Assembly: GCA_018266845.1 (NCBI GenBank) | Contig: JAFDZO010000010.1 | Location: 1-64,000, forward strand | Direction of reading: 5' to 3' | DNA: 64,000 nucleotides | Source: Bacteroidota bacterium | GTDB taxonomy: Bacteria > Bacteroidota > Ignavibacteria > Tepidaquicellales > Tepidaquicellaceae | In this document: positions 36,415 to 45,224 of the stretch, piece by piece | Numbering within the stretch: the first letter of the stretch is position 1 | Layout of the letters: each line of letters begins with the position of its first letter | The notes under the pieces: model-generated | Database searches by the model: none | What the model saw: only the letters and a program-made list of their open reading frames with translations | What the model was told of the DNA's origin: nothing | Translations under genes and position numbers: made by a program

Positions 36415-37826
36415 GGTAAGGGAGATTCTGTTCGTTTATTATTTTTTACTAGTAGCCCTATAAAATATATTCCAAGTCCTGCAATAAGACCCGGGTACAC
36501 CGGTTCAATTCCAAAAAGATAAAGAGGGTTTCCGTTTACCTGATTGAATTGTCCGGTTAAAAATGATACAAGCGATATTAAGAATGAAATCATCATTGAA
36601 AGTAAAACATAAGTAGAATTTATATTTAACTTTTCAAAGTATGAAGAAACTACACTTATTAATAACGGAGGAATACATAAAGTTCCTATCAAATACCATA
36701 TCTGAACAATAGATGGAAAATAAAAAGAAATAACTATCGAGATAACTGACGTAACGATTATGCCAAGCTTTGAAAACTTATTCATTGTATCTGTTTTGCT
36801 TTTCATTCGCCCGATTATATCGTTACCGAATGTAGCAGCAGAAACAAAAATATATGAGTGCAGAGTGGACATCACTGTGGCAATCATTCCCGTAAAGAAA
36901 ATTCCCTTTGCCACAGAGGGCAAAATGGAATCAGCCAGCAGGGGATAAGCCATCGGAGCGTCTTTCAAATCAGGCAGAAATACTTTTGCATACAAGCCCG
37001 CAGTTACAGTAAGAAAATCAAAAACAAACCAGAATAAAAGCGAAATTAAAACACCTTTCTTAGCAGTGTTTTCATTTTTAGCGGCGTAACATCTCTGGTG
37101 AAACGTAGGGTCAACAAGCGACCATGAGCCTATGAGGAACCAAACTATAATATACGAAAAGGAGTTTCCTCCGGTTAACGATAGATGCTCAGGCGGAAGC
37201 TTTTCTGCAAGAACTCCGAAGCCGCCGATTTTCATAAAGCAGAACGGAAGTATAATTGCAAAGCCGAGATACATAATAACGAACTCAAAAATATTTACGT
37301 TCACGTCTGCCTTCAGCCCGCCTTTGAATAAATAAATCACGGAGACGATAAGGCACACTAAAATTGAAATCTGTATTGACCAACCCGTTATAAGCTGCAA
37401 TATTATTCCCATCATTAGCAGATAAGGAGCGGGAGTAACCAATAGAAAAACGAGCAACGCTCCAATGATGCTGACTTTTTTTCCGTAAACTAATTCCAGC
37501 TTATCTGGTATTGTATAGAGTGAGCTTTTCCTGATTTTTTTCGCAAGCAGGAAAGCAAAAATCGTAATGAAAAAATAATACGGAAAGGCGTTCATTATCC
37601 AACTTGAAAATCCGTAATTGTAAGTGAACTCGCCTACGCCTAATATACCTCCGTAAAAAGTTGAGACTAACGTTGCAACAAATGCCGGCAGTGAAATTCT
37701 TCTTCCTGCAACAAGGTATGCTTCGTTAGTTTTATCCGATGCCTTAACCTTTAATCCTATGAAAATTGAAACGGCAAAGTAAATTATTATTACAGCGTAA
37801 TCGTATATTGAAAAAGAAATCCTCAA
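36411..37826 (-). CDS. Sodium:solute symporter (SSS family)
   Basis: A 471-aa integral membrane protein with about 13 helices. The start DYAVIIIYFAVSIFIGLKVK followed by SDKTNEAYLVAGRRISL and FVATLVSTFYGGILGVGE is the SSS/PutP-type pattern. The region PTFHQRCYAAKNENTAKKG is also typical. It abuts the thiamine pyrophosphokinase gene (one-base gap) and overlaps the patatin gene by 4 bases. ThiV, a candidate thiamine transporter known from other bacteria, also belongs to this family, so thiamine or a precursor is a reasonable substrate guess (inference). Other SSS substrates cannot be excluded. Confidence 0.85.
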   Translation of the reverse strand: MRISFSIYDYAVIIIYFAVSIFIGLKVKASDKTNEAYLVAGRRISLPAFVATLVSTFYGGILGVGEFTYNYGFSSWIMNAFPYYFFITIFAFLLAKKIRKSSLYTIPDKLELVYGKKVSIIGALLVFLLVTPAPYLLMMGIILQLITGWSIQISILVCLIVSVIYLFKGGLKADVNVNIFEFVIMYLGFAIILPFCFMKIGGFGVLAEKLPPEHLSLTGGNSFSYIIVWFLIGSWSLVDPTFHQRCYAAKNENTAKKGVLISLLFWFVFDFLTVTAGLYAKVFLPDLKDAPMAYPLLADSILPSVAKGIFFTGMIATVMSTLHSYIFVSAATFGNDIIGRMKSKTDTMNKFSKLGIIVTSVISIVISFYFPSIVQIWYLIGTLCIPPLLISVVSSYFEKLNINSTYVLLSMMISFLISLVSFLTGQFNQVNGNPLYLFGIEPVYPGLIAGLGIYFIGLLVKNNKRTESPLP

Positions 37827-37827
37827 A

Positions 37828-38460
37828 TTATTTTAAAAAGTGTTTTCTGAAAATAAGCAAATCGCCTTCTTTGAAACTTATACTGACTTTATCCGAATCA
37901 GATTTATTAAGGGCACCCTCACGTTTCCCAAACTCCAGCGTTTCGTTGTTCAGCGGATACATAAGACCCTTTGTTTTTACTCCCGCTGCTATGGGCATCG
38001 GCACCAATGAAACTGTTTCACCGCTTTTGTAGTTAAATGAGAAACGCTTCGGGAGATAAAACACTGCGAACTCATCTGTAATGAGAACGATATTAGTTTT
38101 TTTATAAAATCTTTTTAATATGCTGAAGTTGTTCAACGTATGGTCAGGTCTCATTCCTGTTGCGCCGAAAACAGTAATACCTTTAACTTTATTTTTAATG
38201 CAAAGCTTCAGCGCTTTTTCAAAGTCAGTTGTCTCCTGGTCATTTTCCTGAATTACAACAGTTTGTTTTTTTTTAAAGTGCGCAAGGCTTGCTTCATTTA
38301 TTGAATCAAAATCACCGATGACAAAATGCGCTGAGAGTTTTATTTCTTTTAAGTAGTTTGCTCCGCCGTCTGCAGCAATAATTAAAGTATTTTTATGAAG
38401 AAATTTTTTTATGATTTTTATATCCGGCAGTCTGCCGTTGAGAAAAACTACTGCTTGCAT
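37828..38460 (-). CDS. Thiamine pyrophosphokinase
   Basis: A 210-aa enzyme making thiamine diphosphate from thiamine and ATP. Seen motifs: AADGGAN (29-35), IGDFDSI (48-54), the DQETTDFEKAL block (74-84) with acidic metal-binding residues, and the GATGMRPDHTLNN block (99-111). All are diagnostic of the TPK catalytic and thiamine-binding domains. It is the first gene of a tight operon with a sodium symporter and the patatin-Omp85 protein. No TPP riboswitch is seen in the 71-bp gap to the divergent VWA gene. Confidence 0.9.
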   Translation of the reverse strand: MQAVVFLNGRLPDIKIIKKFLHKNTLIIAADGGANYLKEIKLSAHFVIGDFDSINEASLAHFKKKQTVVIQENDQETTDFEKALKLCIKNKVKGITVFGATGMRPDHTLNNFSILKRFYKKTNIVLITDEFAVFYLPKRFSFNYKSGETVSLVPMPIAAGVKTKGLMYPLNNETLEFGKREGALNKSDSDKVSISFKEGDLLIFRKHFLK

Positions 38461-38531
38461 TAAAAATTTTTCGTAAAATATTGCTATTAATAATAACTTT
38501 TTAAATACAAATACTAGACCTTAACCGCTGA

Positions 38532-40646
38532 ATGACATTTCTGAATCCTGCCATACTTTTCGCCCTTTTTGCAATATCCATCCCTATCATAATTCATTTT
38601 TTTAATTTGCGAAAATTAAAAAAGGTTAAGTTCAGCACTCTTATGTTTTTGAAGGAGCTGCAAAAATCTAAAATGAAAAGAATAAAGCTGAAACAGCTTC
38701 TGCTTCTTTTATTCAGGATTCTTGCGATAGTTTTTCTTGTGCTTGCTTTTGCTAATCCCGTTTATAAATCTGCTGCGGGAAATGACTCTTCATCAAGCGC
38801 AATAATTGTCATTGATAATTCATTCAGCATGTCCGCTAAAGATGCTTACGGTGAATATCTCGAGCAGGCAAAAACTTCGGCTAATGATATTATCTCTTCG
38901 TTAAACCCTTCCGATGAAATTTATGTAATTTCTTCCTCTGAAATCGGTAAGCAATCGCCGCGGTATTGGACGAATACGCAATCCAATTACAGAGACTCGT
39001 TGAAAAACATTTCAATCTCGTATAAGGATTTTGATATGCTGCAATGCCTTGAGTATTCTAAATCTTTATTAAGTAAGACTACTACACTCAATAAAAGTTT
39101 ATATATAATTTCCGACTTTCAGAAAAATAATTTTACTGAAGCAAAAAGCCTGAGCGGATTTTCTGATTACTCCATTCTTGCCGTGAATATTGGTAAGAGG
39201 GAAGTAAACAATATTTCACTGGAAGATATTAAAATAGAATCTGCATTGATTGAGCAAGGTAGAGATGTGAAGATTTCCGTCAATGTTCGTAACTATTCCA
39301 AGTATAATCTTTCCAATAAAACACTGAGAATTTACTCGAAGAATACTGATTCACTTTTTACGCTGAAAGGTGAAAAAGTCGTTGACCTTCAATCATCTGA
39401 AAATAAAAAAGTCGAACTCACATTCAAAGCGGAGAAGGCGGGAAATAATTCAGGAATGATTGAGCTTGCAATAGATAATGCGCAGGATGACGAGATAAAA
39501 TACGATAACAAAATTTATTTTTCATTTTATATACCTGAAAAATATAAGATAGGGCTTGCAGGCAGCGATACAAAGTTCATTAAGCTTGCAATCGAATCCG
39601 CAACTTCAATGATTGCTGATTCTGGTAAGACAAAAAATAATTTATTTGATGTAAGCGAGCTTTCTTCTCTTTCAAATCTTTCTTCTTACAATATAATTTT
39701 CTTATCGGGAGCGGAAAAAATAAATCCTGCCGATGCAGAGCAGTTATCTTCATTCATAAATAATGGCGGTACAGCTTACATTTTTCCTCCGCAGAATGCA
39801 GATATTAATTCCTATAATTCATTTTTCACAAAAATAAATTCTGCTAAGCTTGGCAATCTGAACTCTGATGCTGAAGCGAATAAACCGCTTAAATTCGGAA
39901 GAGTGAACTTTGAACATCCATTGCTATCGGGAATTTTCAAAAATGAAAAATTAAATTTCACCTCTGAAAAATTTATTCTTGATTCGCCTGAATTTAAAAA
40001 TTATTTCTCTATTATTCCCGGAGAAAAAGATGTTACATTAATCGAGCTTTCAAACAACAAACCTTTTCTTATAGAAAACAATATTGGACAGGGAAGAATT
40101 TTATTAAGCTCTATTTCGGCAAGCGATAAAATGTCGGATTTCCCCATGAAAAGTATTTTTGTGCCGCTGATTGTAAGGGGCGTTTTTTATTCACAGGGAA
40201 ATGTAAATAAAAACTCTTATATAATAGGTAAGAATAATGTTATCGGGCTGAACAAATTTTCAAAAATTGCCGAAGCAGTAAATTCACAGAACAATAAAGA
40301 AATTTATAAAACGCAAAGCCCTTCTTCTTACATCGCTCTGCCTTTCAGCAGCTTTGCATCACAGCCTGGAATTTATTATTTCAGGGATTCGCTGAATAGC
40401 AAATCTGAATTTGCTCTCAATGCAAATCCAAATGAAAGCAGTTTAGCAAAAGAAGAGCAGAAGGAAATTGAAAAATATTTTAAAGGGATTTTCCGAAGCA
40501 TTAATATCGTAAACGATATTAACAATGTGAAAGAATCAGTAAAGGAAACCAAGTCAGGTATTGAGCTTTGGAAGTATGCAATATTCCTTGCTCTGCTTTT
40601 TATAGCTGCTGAGATGTTCCTATCACGAAAATTAATGCAAGATTAA
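38532..40646 (+). CDS. BatA/VWA-domain membrane protein
   Basis: A 704-aa protein. The N-terminus (MTFLNPAILFALFAISIPII then HFFNLRK) is the BatA-type domain, with a second helix at about 57-73. A von Willebrand A domain follows, with the MIDAS motif DNSFS (Asp95-Ser97-Ser99). A long periplasmic beta-rich part contains a glutamine-amidotransferase-like segment (IIFLSGAEKINPADAEQLSSFI), and a C-terminal helix anchors it (about 680-698). In Bacteroidota such proteins belong to Bat/aerotolerance-type or related envelope complexes. It is monocistronic here, divergent from the TPK gene, with convergent neighbour 7 bases away. Confidence 0.8.
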   Translation: MTFLNPAILFALFAISIPIIIHFFNLRKLKKVKFSTLMFLKELQKSKMKRIKLKQLLLLLFRILAIVFLVLAFANPVYKSAAGNDSSSSAIIVIDNSFSMSAKDAYGEYLEQAKTSANDIISSLNPSDEIYVISSSEIGKQSPRYWTNTQSNYRDSLKNISISYKDFDMLQCLEYSKSLLSKTTTLNKSLYIISDFQKNNFTEAKSLSGFSDYSILAVNIGKREVNNISLEDIKIESALIEQGRDVKISVNVRNYSKYNLSNKTLRIYSKNTDSLFTLKGEKVVDLQSSENKKVELTFKAEKAGNNSGMIELAIDNAQDDEIKYDNKIYFSFYIPEKYKIGLAGSDTKFIKLAIESATSMIADSGKTKNNLFDVSELSSLSNLSSYNIIFLSGAEKINPADAEQLSSFINNGGTAYIFPPQNADINSYNSFFTKINSAKLGNLNSDAEANKPLKFGRVNFEHPLLSGIFKNEKLNFTSEKFILDSPEFKNYFSIIPGEKDVTLIELSNNKPFLIENNIGQGRILLSSISASDKMSDFPMKSIFVPLIVRGVFYSQGNVNKNSYIIGKNNVIGLNKFSKIAEAVNSQNNKEIYKTQSPSSYIALPFSSFASQPGIYYFRDSLNSKSEFALNANPNESSLAKEEQKEIEKYFKGIFRSINIVNDINNVKESVKETKSGIELWKYAIFLALLFIAAEMFLSRKLMQD

Positions 40647-40652
40647 TTTCTT

Positions 40653-41414
40653 TTATTGAGAAAGTTCATCAAGCAGTTCCTGAATTTTCTTCTTTGCAAT
40701 CATTGCCTTCTTTTCCATATCGGTGCCGTCTTTTACAAAAACTAATTGTTCTATTAGCTTAAATTCTTCCTCTGGCAAATCATAGCTAAGGTAACGCAAT
40801 CCGAAGTTATACCTGAACGGCTTATATTTTATTCTAAGAAGCTCTACCAGCGGATTTATGTAATGCCCCATATAAAATGCAAATGTATCTACATATTGCT
40901 TGCGGTAAAGCTCTTTCAATGGCAGGATGTCAAACACTTGAAATCTCTCCCTATGCGCCGCAATTCTCTCCGCCATTTTTTTATCCCACTCTCCTTTTTC
41001 AAGCTCCTTGTTTTCCGTCATTCCGATTTTATCAAAATGTACTTTTACATCGCCATGTATTTCAGGTTGAGTTAAATTATCCTTCGTCTCTCCGTGGTGC
41101 AGAAAACCTATATCAAGCAAAAGAAACGGCGAAGTGTTTTTAAACTTGTAAAATATCTGAGTCATTCCCTGAAAGAAATTCTGCTTCATTTCATAGCGGT
41201 ACTCTATGCCGACAACTTCTTCAAGAATTTTTTCTGCTTTTTCTATAAGGGAGGGAATAGCGTTAGTTTCGCATTCTACGGCTAAATCAATATCGCTGTA
41301 ATCATCAACCCGGTTGAATGCAGTCGAGCCGTTTTCCCAAACGGCATAAACATCATCTGAGGGTTCATAAAGTTTTACGAGGGCATTTACAATTTTTTCT
41401 CTTTGTTGTTCCAT
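40653..41414 (-). CDS. Nucleotidyltransferase-fold protein
   Basis: A 253-aa cytoplasmic protein with the polymerase-beta-like nucleotidyltransferase motif: Gly29-Ser30 in ENGSTAFNRVDDYSDIDL, metal ligands Asp41 and Asp43 (D-x-D). The rest is helical with a KELYRKQYVDTFAFYMGHYI segment. It is far longer than MNT-type toxin-antitoxin proteins and lacks an HEPN partner, so it may be an aminoglycoside-adenylyltransferase-like or regulatory enzyme. The substrate is unknown. It is convergent with the VWA gene. Confidence 0.75.
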   Translation of the reverse strand: MEQQREKIVNALVKLYEPSDDVYAVWENGSTAFNRVDDYSDIDLAVECETNAIPSLIEKAEKILEEVVGIEYRYEMKQNFFQGMTQIFYKFKNTSPFLLLDIGFLHHGETKDNLTQPEIHGDVKVHFDKIGMTENKELEKGEWDKKMAERIAAHRERFQVFDILPLKELYRKQYVDTFAFYMGHYINPLVELLRIKYKPFRYNFGLRYLSYDLPEEEFKLIEQLVFVKDGTDMEKKAMIAKKKIQELLDELSQ

Positions 41415-41477
41415 TTTACTTCAGATTATTCCATAGTATAACGGAAAATTCTTTTTGGTGTTTCATTTATACTTATT

Positions 41478-42587
41478 CTACTCCGCAATACTTAATTCTC
41501 CATTATCACTAATGCGTAATTCAGAGTCAGGAAAATCCATACCTGTTAACTTTGCAATTAATTGCACCGATTTATTCGTCTCGTCTATTTCAGGTACCCC
41601 TTTCCCTTTTTGAATTATTGAAGTAATCTCTCCTTTAACAAAATTTCCTTTTTCGTCAAGATACACTTTTAATATCGGAGCCATACCAAGCGCCCCTGCC
41701 AAGCCGAATTTTCCATAGGTGCAAAAATTTCCTAAGCTGTATGCTATTAATTTCCCTTCGTATAATTCCATTGCCCTTGCAACATGAGGACCGCTGCCCA
41801 AAACCAAGTCTGCGCCGGCTTCAATTACTCCGTGAGCAAACTCAACTACATTTCCTCTTTTTTCTCCGAGGTAATATTCTGTTTCGTTTCTTACTCTCTG
41901 CGCGCCTGTGCCTTCTGCTCCGCCGTGAAAGCATACTACTACTATATCACAACTTTTTTTCAAATCTTTTACAAGCTCTTTTGCCGAACTTAAATCATTT
42001 ATGCTGCATGTTCCCCAGTTAGGAGCGAATCCTGCAACGCCGATTTTCTTATTTCCTATTTCTATTATGCTTGACTTGGCAGCTTCGAGTCCGGCATATT
42101 TTATATCGTATCTTTCAAGCGTGTTCATTGTGGATTCTCTTCCAATGATTCCGAAGTCTCCGCTGTGATTGTTTGCAAGGTTCATAAAATCAAAACCTGC
42201 ATCTTTCAGATACTCTGCATAATGCTCCGGCATTCTGAAAGCGTGGCAATGCTCTCCGCAGTCTTTCGCCTTGCCTCCTGAGTTTAGCAGCGTTCCTTCA
42301 AGATTACCTATGGTAATATCTGCATTGGATAGAACTTCACTCACTCCGCTTAAAATATCTTTTCCGTCATTGGGAGGAAGCGAGGCATTGGAAGGATAAT
42401 TAGAACCCATCATTATATCACCCACTGCTATAAATGAAATCAAGTTTTCTTTTTTTGTATCGGGGCTTTTCGTAATTGAATCTGTATGTGAGGTTGAGTC
42501 TTTTACGTTTGGTTTTTTCGTAACATGCTCTTCTTTTCCGCAGGCGGAAAGCAGTATGATAAAAATTAATGCTGTAAGTTTTTGCAT
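41478..42587 (-). CDS. CapA-family (PGA_cap) lipoprotein
   Basis: A 369-aa lipoprotein, lipobox LSAC with Cys16. Then a Ser/Thr/Lys linker (about 20-48) and the CapA metallophosphatase-like domain: AVGDIMMGSNYP, ITIGNLEGTLL, MNLANNHSGDFG, VVCFHGGAEG, VLGSGPHVARAMELYEG and IAYSLGNF. CapA is needed for poly-gamma-glutamate capsule in Bacillus, but most bacterial members have unknown roles. The start codon is immediately after the stop of marC, so the two are coupled. It may act on envelope polymers outside the inner membrane. Confidence 0.87.
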   Translation of the reverse strand: MQKLTALIFIILLSACGKEEHVTKKPNVKDSTSHTDSITKSPDTKKENLISFIAVGDIMMGSNYPSNASLPPNDGKDILSGVSEVLSNADITIGNLEGTLLNSGGKAKDCGEHCHAFRMPEHYAEYLKDAGFDFMNLANNHSGDFGIIGRESTMNTLERYDIKYAGLEAAKSSIIEIGNKKIGVAGFAPNWGTCSINDLSSAKELVKDLKKSCDIVVVCFHGGAEGTGAQRVRNETEYYLGEKRGNVVEFAHGVIEAGADLVLGSGPHVARAMELYEGKLIAYSLGNFCTYGKFGLAGALGMAPILKVYLDEKGNFVKGEITSIIQKGKGVPEIDETNKSVQLIAKLTGMDFPDSELRISDNGELSIAE

Positions 42588-43223
42588 TTAATTAGCGTGA
42601 AGTTTCGGAAGGAGTTTTATCAATCCGTTCAGAGCCATTTCTACTGCGATTGCGGCAACAAGCAGCCCTGAAATTTTAGTTAGCACTCTTACTCCTGTCT
42701 GGTGAAGAAATGTTGTCATAGGAACGGCAGCTTTTAAAGAGAGCCACGCTGCAAGTCCTACAGCAAGAATTATTCCGCTTAAAACTATGTAGTGAGTGAT
42801 TCCTGTTCCCATGCTTCCATAGAGGATAACGGTAGAAATTGCGCCGGGTCCTGCAAGCAGCGGAATTGCCAAAGGCACGATTGCAATTCTATCAGGGTCT
42901 TTTGCCGGCTGTGTATCCCCTGTATCTTTAGATGAATCATCGCTCGATAAAACCATATTAAGCGCTATGAGAAAAATTATTATTCCTCCCGCAAGCTGAA
43001 ACGCAGGGAGGTCAATTCCGAATAACTCCAGAATATATTTTCCCGAAAAAAGGGAGAGCAATAATATAACCGTAACTGCTATTGAAGTTTTTTTTGCTAT
43101 AGCTGTTCTTTTTTCCTTAGGTACATTTTGTGTTTCGCTTAGGAAAAGCGGGATGCCTTCCAATGGATTTACCAGAACAAATACGGCGATAAATGTTTTT
43201 ATGTAAGTGGTAATTTCTGCCAA
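42588..43223 (-). CDS. MarC-family integral membrane protein
   Basis: A 211-aa protein with six predicted helices. NPLEGIPLFLS near the N-terminus, FGIDLPAFQLAGGIIIFLIALNMV in the middle, and IAIVPLAIPLLAGPGAISTVIL are hallmarks of MarC/YhgN proteins. The family is widespread but unassigned; early links to multiple drug resistance were not upheld. It is transcribed first, followed without gap by the CapA-like gene. Confidence 0.9.
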   Translation of the reverse strand: MAEITTYIKTFIAVFVLVNPLEGIPLFLSETQNVPKEKRTAIAKKTSIAVTVILLLSLFSGKYILELFGIDLPAFQLAGGIIIFLIALNMVLSSDDSSKDTGDTQPAKDPDRIAIVPLAIPLLAGPGAISTVILYGSMGTGITHYIVLSGIILAVGLAAWLSLKAAVPMTTFLHQTGVRVLTKISGLLVAAIAVEMALNGLIKLLPKLHAN

Positions 43224-43310
43224 TGAGTTTTTTTTTATAAAATAGGAAAGTTTGATTTCATAGGAAAGTAATATAAATTGGGCAAGGAGAATCTTTTTAT
43301 AATCTTCTAT

Positions 43311-43336
43311 TCATCGTTCCTACGTAGGAACGATGA
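43311..43336. repeat. 26-bp perfect palindrome, REP-like
   Basis: TCATCGTTCCTAC and its exact reverse complement form a 26-bp uninterrupted palindrome centred between 43323 and 43324, in the divergent gap between marC and the T9SS-cargo gene. Perfect palindromes around 'TCATtCCTaC/GTAGGaATGA' are typical of REP/BIME-type extragenic repeats in many genomes. No REP-associated transposase gene is seen here. No second copy is in this window. Confidence 0.75.
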
Positions 43337-43478
43337 CACATTACACTACATTCCGGTTACCAGCTCCGGCGCTGTAACTCATTAATCCTTTCTTAAATGT
43401 TTTCACAACGGAACGCAGGAACTGGACAACGAATCTATTAATCATTTGCATTTCAATTACATTATTGCTTGAAAAAAG

Positions 43479-43496
43479 TTAGTTTTGTAAAACTAA
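43479..43496. promoter_or_regulatory. Palindrome just before the GTG start
   Basis: TTAGTTTT-GT-AAAACTAA is a perfect 8+8 dyad lying 10 bases before the GTG at 43507. It may be an operator, or as RNA a stem covering the start region. Confidence 0.4.
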
Positions 43497-43506
43497 ATTT
43501 TTACCC

Positions 43507-44715
43507 GTGAAAAAAACTTTATGGCTTATTTTTTTAACTCTGATATTCACCGGCGGGGCTTTTGCGCAATGGACAACTATGAACGGACCTAACGGCGCGC
43601 AGATAAAGTGCATTATCCCCGTATCAGGAAAAGTTTTTGTCGGAACGGCAAATAATAAGTTTAACTATACCACGAATGACGGAGCGACTTGGATTAATTC
43701 AGGAGCAGGGCTTATTGATAATGGAGTTTATGCGATGACAATTTTCGGAACGAGCGTTGTTATAGGCACTAACTCAGGTATCTTCTATAACGATATTAAT
43801 ATCAGCGGTTCATGGACTCCTACCAACAACGGTCTTACTAATTTTAGTATTTCTGCATTTACTTCAATTGGCACAAAGCTGCTTGCCGGAACTTACGGCG
43901 GCGGTGTTTTCATCAGCAATGGTCCGGCTACTGACTGGGTGCAATCCAATCTCGGGCTGACGAATCAAACTGTTATTGGACTTTTAACTAAAGGGTCTGA
44001 TATTTATGCCGGAACTTACGGCGGCGGAGTTTTTAAATCAACCAATCAGGGGAGCAGCTGGTTTGCTGTCAATAATGGACTTATAAATCAGTATGTGCCG
44101 AGCTTTACTTTCTCAGGAAATACTATTTACTGCGGCACTTACGGAGCAGGGGTTTTTCGGTCAACTGATGATGGTGCATCGTGGGTACAGATAAATAACG
44201 GATTAACGAATACTACTATTAACGGATTAGTTTCAACCGGAAACAAAGTTATTGCTGCTACACAGTCAGGTGTATTTGCTACTTTTAATAGCGGCGGTAC
44301 TTGGGTGCAGTTCAATACAGGATTGTCAAACCAGTTCATCACTGCGCTGGCTATAAATGCCACTACTGCTTATGCGGGAACCGATTTTGCAGGAGCTTGG
44401 AAAAGAAATCTTACGGAAATCGTTTCTGTTGGGAATAATTCTTCACCTGTAAGCTCTTTCAGGTTATATCAAAACTATCCCAATCCCTTTAATCCTGAAA
44501 CGAATATCTCATTTTATCTAGATAAAAATACGGATGTAAAACTTTCTCTTTACGATGCCTCCGGGAAGTTAATTCGCCCGTTACAGGAAGGATTTTTTAC
44601 AGCAGGGGATTATTCTTTAAGAGTAAATCTTCAGGATTTACAATCGGGTGTCTATTTCTATTCTTTAGAAACAAAGGATGGAACATTAACTCAAAAAATG
44701 ATTTTAATAAAATAA
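43507..44715 (+). CDS. T9SS-secreted protein with propeller-like repeats
   Basis: A 402-aa protein starting at GTG, with signal peptide MKKTLWLIFLTLIFTGGAFAQ (1-21; 20-residue limit observed: cleavage after AFAQ). About seven repeats of roughly 40 residues follow, each with a 'yaGTygGGVFkStn.G.sW...n.GL' theme typical of BNR/photosystem II stability-factor-like beta-propellers. The last 80 residues are a type A T9SS sorting domain: FRLYQNYPNPFNPETNI, VKLSLYDASGKLI, LQSGVYFYSLE and a basic end (QKMILIK). It should be secreted across the outer membrane and attached or released there. Function and binding partner unknown. Confidence 0.87.
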   Translation: MKKTLWLIFLTLIFTGGAFAQWTTMNGPNGAQIKCIIPVSGKVFVGTANNKFNYTTNDGATWINSGAGLIDNGVYAMTIFGTSVVIGTNSGIFYNDINISGSWTPTNNGLTNFSISAFTSIGTKLLAGTYGGGVFISNGPATDWVQSNLGLTNQTVIGLLTKGSDIYAGTYGGGVFKSTNQGSSWFAVNNGLINQYVPSFTFSGNTIYCGTYGAGVFRSTDDGASWVQINNGLTNTTINGLVSTGNKVIAATQSGVFATFNSGGTWVQFNTGLSNQFITALAINATTAYAGTDFAGAWKRNLTEIVSVGNNSSPVSSFRLYQNYPNPFNPETNISFYLDKNTDVKLSLYDASGKLIRPLQEGFFTAGDYSLRVNLQDLQSGVYFYSLETKDGTLTQKMILIK

Positions 44716-44727
44716 AATATACCAACT

Positions 44728-45129
44728 ATGAAAATTGTTTTGCTTGCTGCGTTTCTTCTTGTTTTCGCTAAGCTTGGTTACTCCCAGTCGGCGGAAGTGC
44801 TTTGCAACAAGGGAAATTATTTTATGAATAAGGGGCAGATGGATTCTGCTATGACGTGCTTCAACCGTGCTATTGAAACCGATACAACGTACTATAAAGC
44901 TTACCATGGAAGAGCAACCATTTATCTTGCTGCGCAAAAATTCAGTGAGGCAATAAAAGATTATTCAACTGTCGTCAGGCAAAAATTTAATTACTCCGAA
45001 GCTTTTTACGGACGTGGAATTGCCTATCTCGGCATAGGTAAAAATGATAAAGCTTGTTTGGATTTTCAGGAAGCGATGAACTTCGGGCTGAAGGAGGCGA
45101 AGGAAGCTATGGAGCTTTATTGCCGGTGA
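44728..45129 (+). CDS. Small exported TPR protein
   Basis: A 133-aa protein with a signal peptide (about 1-19, ending GYSQ). It has three tetratricopeptide-type helix pairs: LCNKGNYFMNKGQMDSAMTC, the next beginning AYHGRATIYLAAQKFSEAIK, and AFYGRGIAYLGIGKNDKACL. Cys residues near the start and at the very end (YCR) could form a disulfide. TPR modules bind proteins; this one should act in the periplasm. It begins 12 bases after the T9SS-cargo gene and is probably co-transcribed with it. Confidence 0.8.
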   Translation: MKIVLLAAFLLVFAKLGYSQSAEVLCNKGNYFMNKGQMDSAMTCFNRAIETDTTYYKAYHGRATIYLAAQKFSEAIKDYSTVVRQKFNYSEAFYGRGIAYLGIGKNDKACLDFQEAMNFGLKEAKEAMELYCR

Positions 45130-45177
45130 GAGTTGTGCGTTAGTCGTTGTTTATTCATCGCTGCTCTTTTTTTGTTT

Positions 45178-45208
45178 CCCCCTGCCTGCAAAGCTGTATG
45201 GCAGGGGG
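45178..45208. terminator. GC-rich hairpin between convergent genes
   Basis: CCCCCTGCC (45178-45186) and GGCAGGGGG (45200-45208) form a perfect 9-bp GC stem with a 13-base loop. It is not followed by a T run on either strand, though T residues precede it on the + strand. As a bidirectional stop between the TPR gene and the minus-strand operon it is plausible; it could also be an extragenic repeat. Confidence 0.45.
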
Positions 45209-45224
45209 TGTGAATTACTTTCCT

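Noticed and set aside
38461-38531. Possible TPP riboswitch before the thiamine pyrophosphokinase gene
   Set aside because: The gap to the divergent gene is only 71 bases and contains no CTGAGA or ACC-type conserved core.
43224-43310. Small gene between marC and the palindrome
   Set aside because: No start with coding-like content was found; the sequence is leader-like.
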